From contig NZ_JAILQF010000098.1 of NCBI RefSeq assembly GCF_024699075.1, positions 1 to 7,366 of the forward strand: a stretch of DNA of 7,366 nucleotides, in the 5' to 3' direction. The stretch comes from Butyrivibrio sp. (GTDB lineage: Bacteria; Bacillota_A; Clostridia; Lachnospirales; Lachnospiraceae). Below, in pieces: positions 6,338-7,366 of this stretch; the stretch's first letter is position 1, and each line of letters begins with the position of its first letter. Below the pieces are notes generated by a model. It saw only the letters and a list, made by a program, of their open reading frames with translations, was not told the origin of the DNA and did no database searches. The position numbers and the translations under genes are program-made.

Positions 6338-6520
6338 ATTGACTATACTTCCTTGCTGAAAAGCAGAAATTTACCGCTAATGTGGTCGTTTGGCTGCTTG
6401 GTAATGAAAGTTCTGATTCAAACAGATTTACACTTGTAAATCCAAAGTCTGAGAATGATGTACGATTACAAGCTACGCTTGCCAATCAGAACCCCACGGG
6501 CTTGCCCGTGGGTATAGTCA
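6338..6520 (+). ncRNA. Candidate omega (right-end) RNA of the TnpB-related protein
   Basis: The stretch between the tnpB stop and the right end has no supported gene but is rich in pairing. A closing helix joins GACTATA (6341-6347) to TATAGTC (6513-6519), the element's right tip, extendable by T-A. Inside it are a hairpin with GAAA loop (6354-6357 with 6362-6365), a perfect 7-bp hairpin GATTTAC/GTAAATC (6425-6431 with 6436-6442), CAAGC/GCTTG (6469-6481) and the end hairpin 6493-6512. AAGCAG/CTGCTT (6361-6366 with 6394-6399) and TTACC/GGTAA (6371-6375 with 6400-6404) cross, forming a pseudoknot; the first of these competes with the GAAA hairpin. In known TnpB systems the scaffold ends at the right end and the next bases, here from the NUDIX gene, are the guide. 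The true 5' end may lie inside tnpB. Confidence 0.6.
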
Positions 6521-6803
6521 GATCAAGTTCCTCTTTGACTTCTCTGATGGCTGCTGCCTCTTGCAGCTCTCCTGCCATCACAGCGCCTCCTGTCATATCC
6601 CACATACCAGGACAGAATCTGGCTTTGAGAGATCTTTGCTGAACAATATACAGTCCCTCGCCTTCACCCGGCGCAGGGCTGTCTGTTGTCTTCATGATCA
6701 CGAGTACATGCCTGTAATATTCCCCCCGCTTTTTAGGATCATGCTTGGGTCTTGTTACTCCTGTGTATTGTCCGTCCCTTGTAAAGATGTCTATGTATTC
6801 CAT
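6486..6803 (-). pseudogene. NUDIX hydrolase, 3' part cut off by the IS element
   Basis: The frame encodes 105 residues, of which about the first 96 are genuine NUDIX sequence. The start MEYIDIFTRDGQYTG resembles NUDIX proteins of the isopentenyl-diphosphate-isomerase/YfcD-like branch. The NUDIX box is complete at residues 73-95: Gly73, Glu79, Arg87-Glu88, Glu91-Glu92, with Asp94 in the usual glycine position. These enzymes hydrolyse nucleoside diphosphate-linked compounds using a metal held by the box. Directly after EELDL the frame runs into the right-end hairpin of the element and stops at 6486-6488, the last residues TIPTGKPVGF being partly or wholly element-derived. Related proteins are about 165-180 residues, so some 70 C-terminal residues are missing and the fold is unlikely to be complete. 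The start has only a weak GAGAT-type ribosome binding site but its own promoter. Confidence 0.85.
6493..6512. repeat. Right-end recognition hairpin of the IS200/IS605-type element
   Basis: CCCACGGG and CCCGTGGG form an 8-bp perfect stem with loop CTTG; it differs from the left-end hairpin at three of 20 positions. It is preceded by CAGAAC, a candidate guide sequence, and followed by TATAGTCAGATCAAG, which contains TCAG and TCAA; the right cleavage site is probably one of these. On the minus strand this hairpin supplies the last codons of the broken NUDIX reading frame. Confidence 0.8.
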
Positions 6804-6825
6804 TTTTATTATCTCATTTCATTTA

Positions 6826-6843
6826 ATATATATATATATATAT
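6826..6843. repeat. TA dinucleotide run in the NUDIX 5' leader
   Basis: Eighteen bases of uninterrupted alternating A and T lie between the predicted NUDIX transcription start and its ATG. The run is prone to slippage and could vary in length between strains; it is self-complementary and could fold on itself in the leader RNA. Confidence 0.7.
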
Positions 6844-6852
6844 GTGCAGCGT

Positions 6853-6881
6853 ATAATATTATTCAATATATTCAGTTTCAA
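6853..6881 (-). promoter_or_regulatory. Probable promoter of the truncated NUDIX gene
   Basis: On the minus strand, TTGAAA (bases 6881-6876), a 17-base spacer and TATTAT (6858-6853) make a near-consensus sigma-A promoter. The predicted start near 6846 gives a leader of about 40 bases. Its presence means the broken gene, and antisense RNA over the element's right end, may still be transcribed. Confidence 0.6.
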
Positions 6882-6898
6882 GATTTCTATTTTGTTCT

Positions 6899-7099
6899 TC
6901 AATCAAATGGTAATTCCTCGTCTTCTCCGCATTCTATATTGTCTACGTCATCTATCAGGCCATCTTTCCTGGCCTCTTCCCAAGTTACTCCATATGGAAA
7001 GCCCGCTGAAGTATAACCTGCAAGAAAATAATAATTCTCATCCTGTTCTGGAATCTGATTTTCCTGAAATTTTTTCTTTTTACTTTTTTTCTTCGCCAT
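6899..7099 (-). CDS. Small conserved-looking protein of unknown function (66 residues)
   Basis: The product starts with a very basic tail MAKKKSKKKK, followed by a glutamine/glutamate-rich linker and the block YYFLAGYTSAGFPYGVTWEEA, then an acidic end DDVDNIECGEDEELPFD. The Gly-Tyr-Thr-Ser...Pro-Tyr-Gly-Val-Thr-Trp-Glu-Glu pattern resembles small hypothetical proteins I recall from Clostridia; no function is known to me. The charge split (basic start, acidic end) is striking. It lies between purH and the NUDIX gene, all on the minus strand, but the terminator behind purH and the promoter before NUDIX suggest a separate transcription unit. No strong ribosome binding site is visible before the ATG, so translation level may be low. 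A real gene is favoured by the composition and by its fit into an otherwise empty gap. Confidence 0.65.
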   Translation of the reverse strand: MAKKKSKKKKFQENQIPEQDENYYFLAGYTSAGFPYGVTWEEARKDGLIDDVDNIECGEDEELPFD

Positions 7100-7165
7100 A
7101 TATACTTTTACTGTTTTTTGATTCCTTATTGGATTTAGATGTAGTCAACATATACTATTGTATAC

Positions 7166-7198
7166 AAAAAAGGACCGGAAATACATACCGATCCTTTT
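7166..7198 (-). terminator. Rho-independent terminator of purH
   Basis: On the minus strand AAAAGGA and CGG pair with CCG and TCCTTTT (7192-7198 with 7168-7174, 7188-7190 with 7176-7178, one mismatch between), with a nine-base loop and a following T-run reading TCCTTTTTTG. It starts 36 bases after the purH stop. Confidence 0.8.
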
Positions 7199-7233
7199 CA
7201 AAAAATCTATATTTCTTTTCCCAAAACTTCCAA

Positions 7234-7366
7234 TTAGTGATGGAAGAATCTCATTCCTGTAAATGCCATAACCATGTCGTGGCTGTTAGCAGCTTCTATT
7301 ACGTTGTCATCACGTACAGATCCACCTGGCTGAGCTACATACTTAACACCGCTTCTAAAGGCACGC
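7234..7366 (-). CDS. purH: Bifunctional AICAR formyltransferase/IMP cyclohydrolase, C-terminal end only
   Basis: The last 43 residues of the protein are present. They carry the conserved C-terminal signature of Pur[22 protein letters not shown], then [13 protein letters not shown] directly before the stop codon. PurH catalyses the last two steps of IMP synthesis, formylating AICAR with 10-formyl-tetrahydrofolate and closing the ring; the part seen belongs to the formyltransferase domain. The 5' end lies beyond the right edge. A terminator 36 bases downstream indicates that purH ends its transcription unit here. Confidence 0.93.
   Translation of the reverse strand, partial: RAFRSGVKYVAQPGGSVRDDNVIEAANSHDMVMAFTGMRFFHH

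Larger units (their letters stand above)
3440..6520 (+). mobile_element. IS200/IS605-type element with two extra genes (ends approximate)
   Basis: The element is defined by a Y1/HUH transposase gene, a tnpB-type gene directly after it, and sub-terminal hairpins at 3457-3476 and 6493-6512 that share 17 of 20 bases and the same CTTG loop. IS200/IS605 elements have no terminal inverted repeats and make no target duplications, so exact tips must be set by comparison with an empty site. The right tip lies between about 6513 and 6526, because NUDIX coding sequence begins there. The left tip probably lies within 3412-3450. At about 3.1 kb it is longer than usual two-gene members because of two additional upstream genes and a long tnpB. 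All four genes are in one operon driven from inside the left end. Confidence 0.88.

Noticed and set aside
6382..6642. Plus-strand 86-codon frame across the right end of the element
   Set aside because: It spans the element boundary and is antisense to the NUDIX box; no ribosome binding site or homology.
7151..7164. Inverted repeat TATAC-TATT-GTATA upstream of the 66-residue gene
   Set aside because: Five AT-rich base pairs per arm are expected by chance in such sequence; not enough to call an operator.
1..7366. CRISPR array, tRNA or rRNA genes
   Set aside because: No regularly spaced direct repeats and no cloverleaf or rRNA-like segments were seen on either strand.

Overview
The window looks like a chromosomal piece of a low-GC Gram-positive anaerobe, most likely a gut or rumen Lachnospiraceae of the Butyrivibrio/Pseudobutyrivibrio kind. 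This is an inference from AT-rich intergenic DNA, sigma-A-type promoters, T-tailed terminators, an unsecreted GH43 glycosidase and the style of the PurH C-terminus. No 16S or other decisive marker is present.

Left part (1-3410): a type I ABC exporter (TMD-NBD half-transporter, minus strand, running off the left edge after its Q-loop) is divergent from a plus-strand, apparently cytoplasmic family-43 glycosidase. The 366-base gap between them holds the exporter promoter, a free-standing bidirectional terminator-like hairpin and an 18-bp palindrome. The glycosidase is followed by competing small hairpins and a strong imperfect hairpin at 3370-3410 that probably ends convergent transcription from both sides.

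Middle part (about 3440-6520): an IS200/IS605-type element of about 3.1 kb, longer than the usual form. Matching hairpins (17 of 20 bases identical) lie near its two ends. Behind a perfect-consensus promoter (TTGACA, 17 bp, TATAAT) are four same-strand genes that overlap each other by 14, 8 and 8 bases: an acidic 195-residue protein of unknown function, a 60-residue ribbon-helix-helix protein, a Y1/HUH transposase TnpA, and a 536-residue TnpB-related protein. The TnpB keeps its RuvC Asp/Glu/Asp residues but has no cysteines where the zinc finger should be. Downstream of tnpB about 180 bases fold as a candidate right-end (omega) RNA, with a pseudoknot and a long-range helix that joins its start to the element's right tip. 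A 7-bp inverted repeat straddles the promoter -10 and is a natural operator for the ribbon-helix-helix protein.

Right part (6520-7366, all minus strand): a NUDIX hydrolase gene whose 3' end is cut off by the element directly after the NUDIX box, its promoter, a 66-residue conserved-looking small protein, and the 3' end of purH with its terminator. The lost NUDIX C-terminus is not found on the other side of the element, so the insertion was accompanied or followed by a deletion or rearrangement.

The most unusual item is the four-gene element: two extra genes, a possible autoregulatory operator, a zinc-finger-less TnpB and a structured right-end RNA whose guide would be copied from the NUDIX gene.
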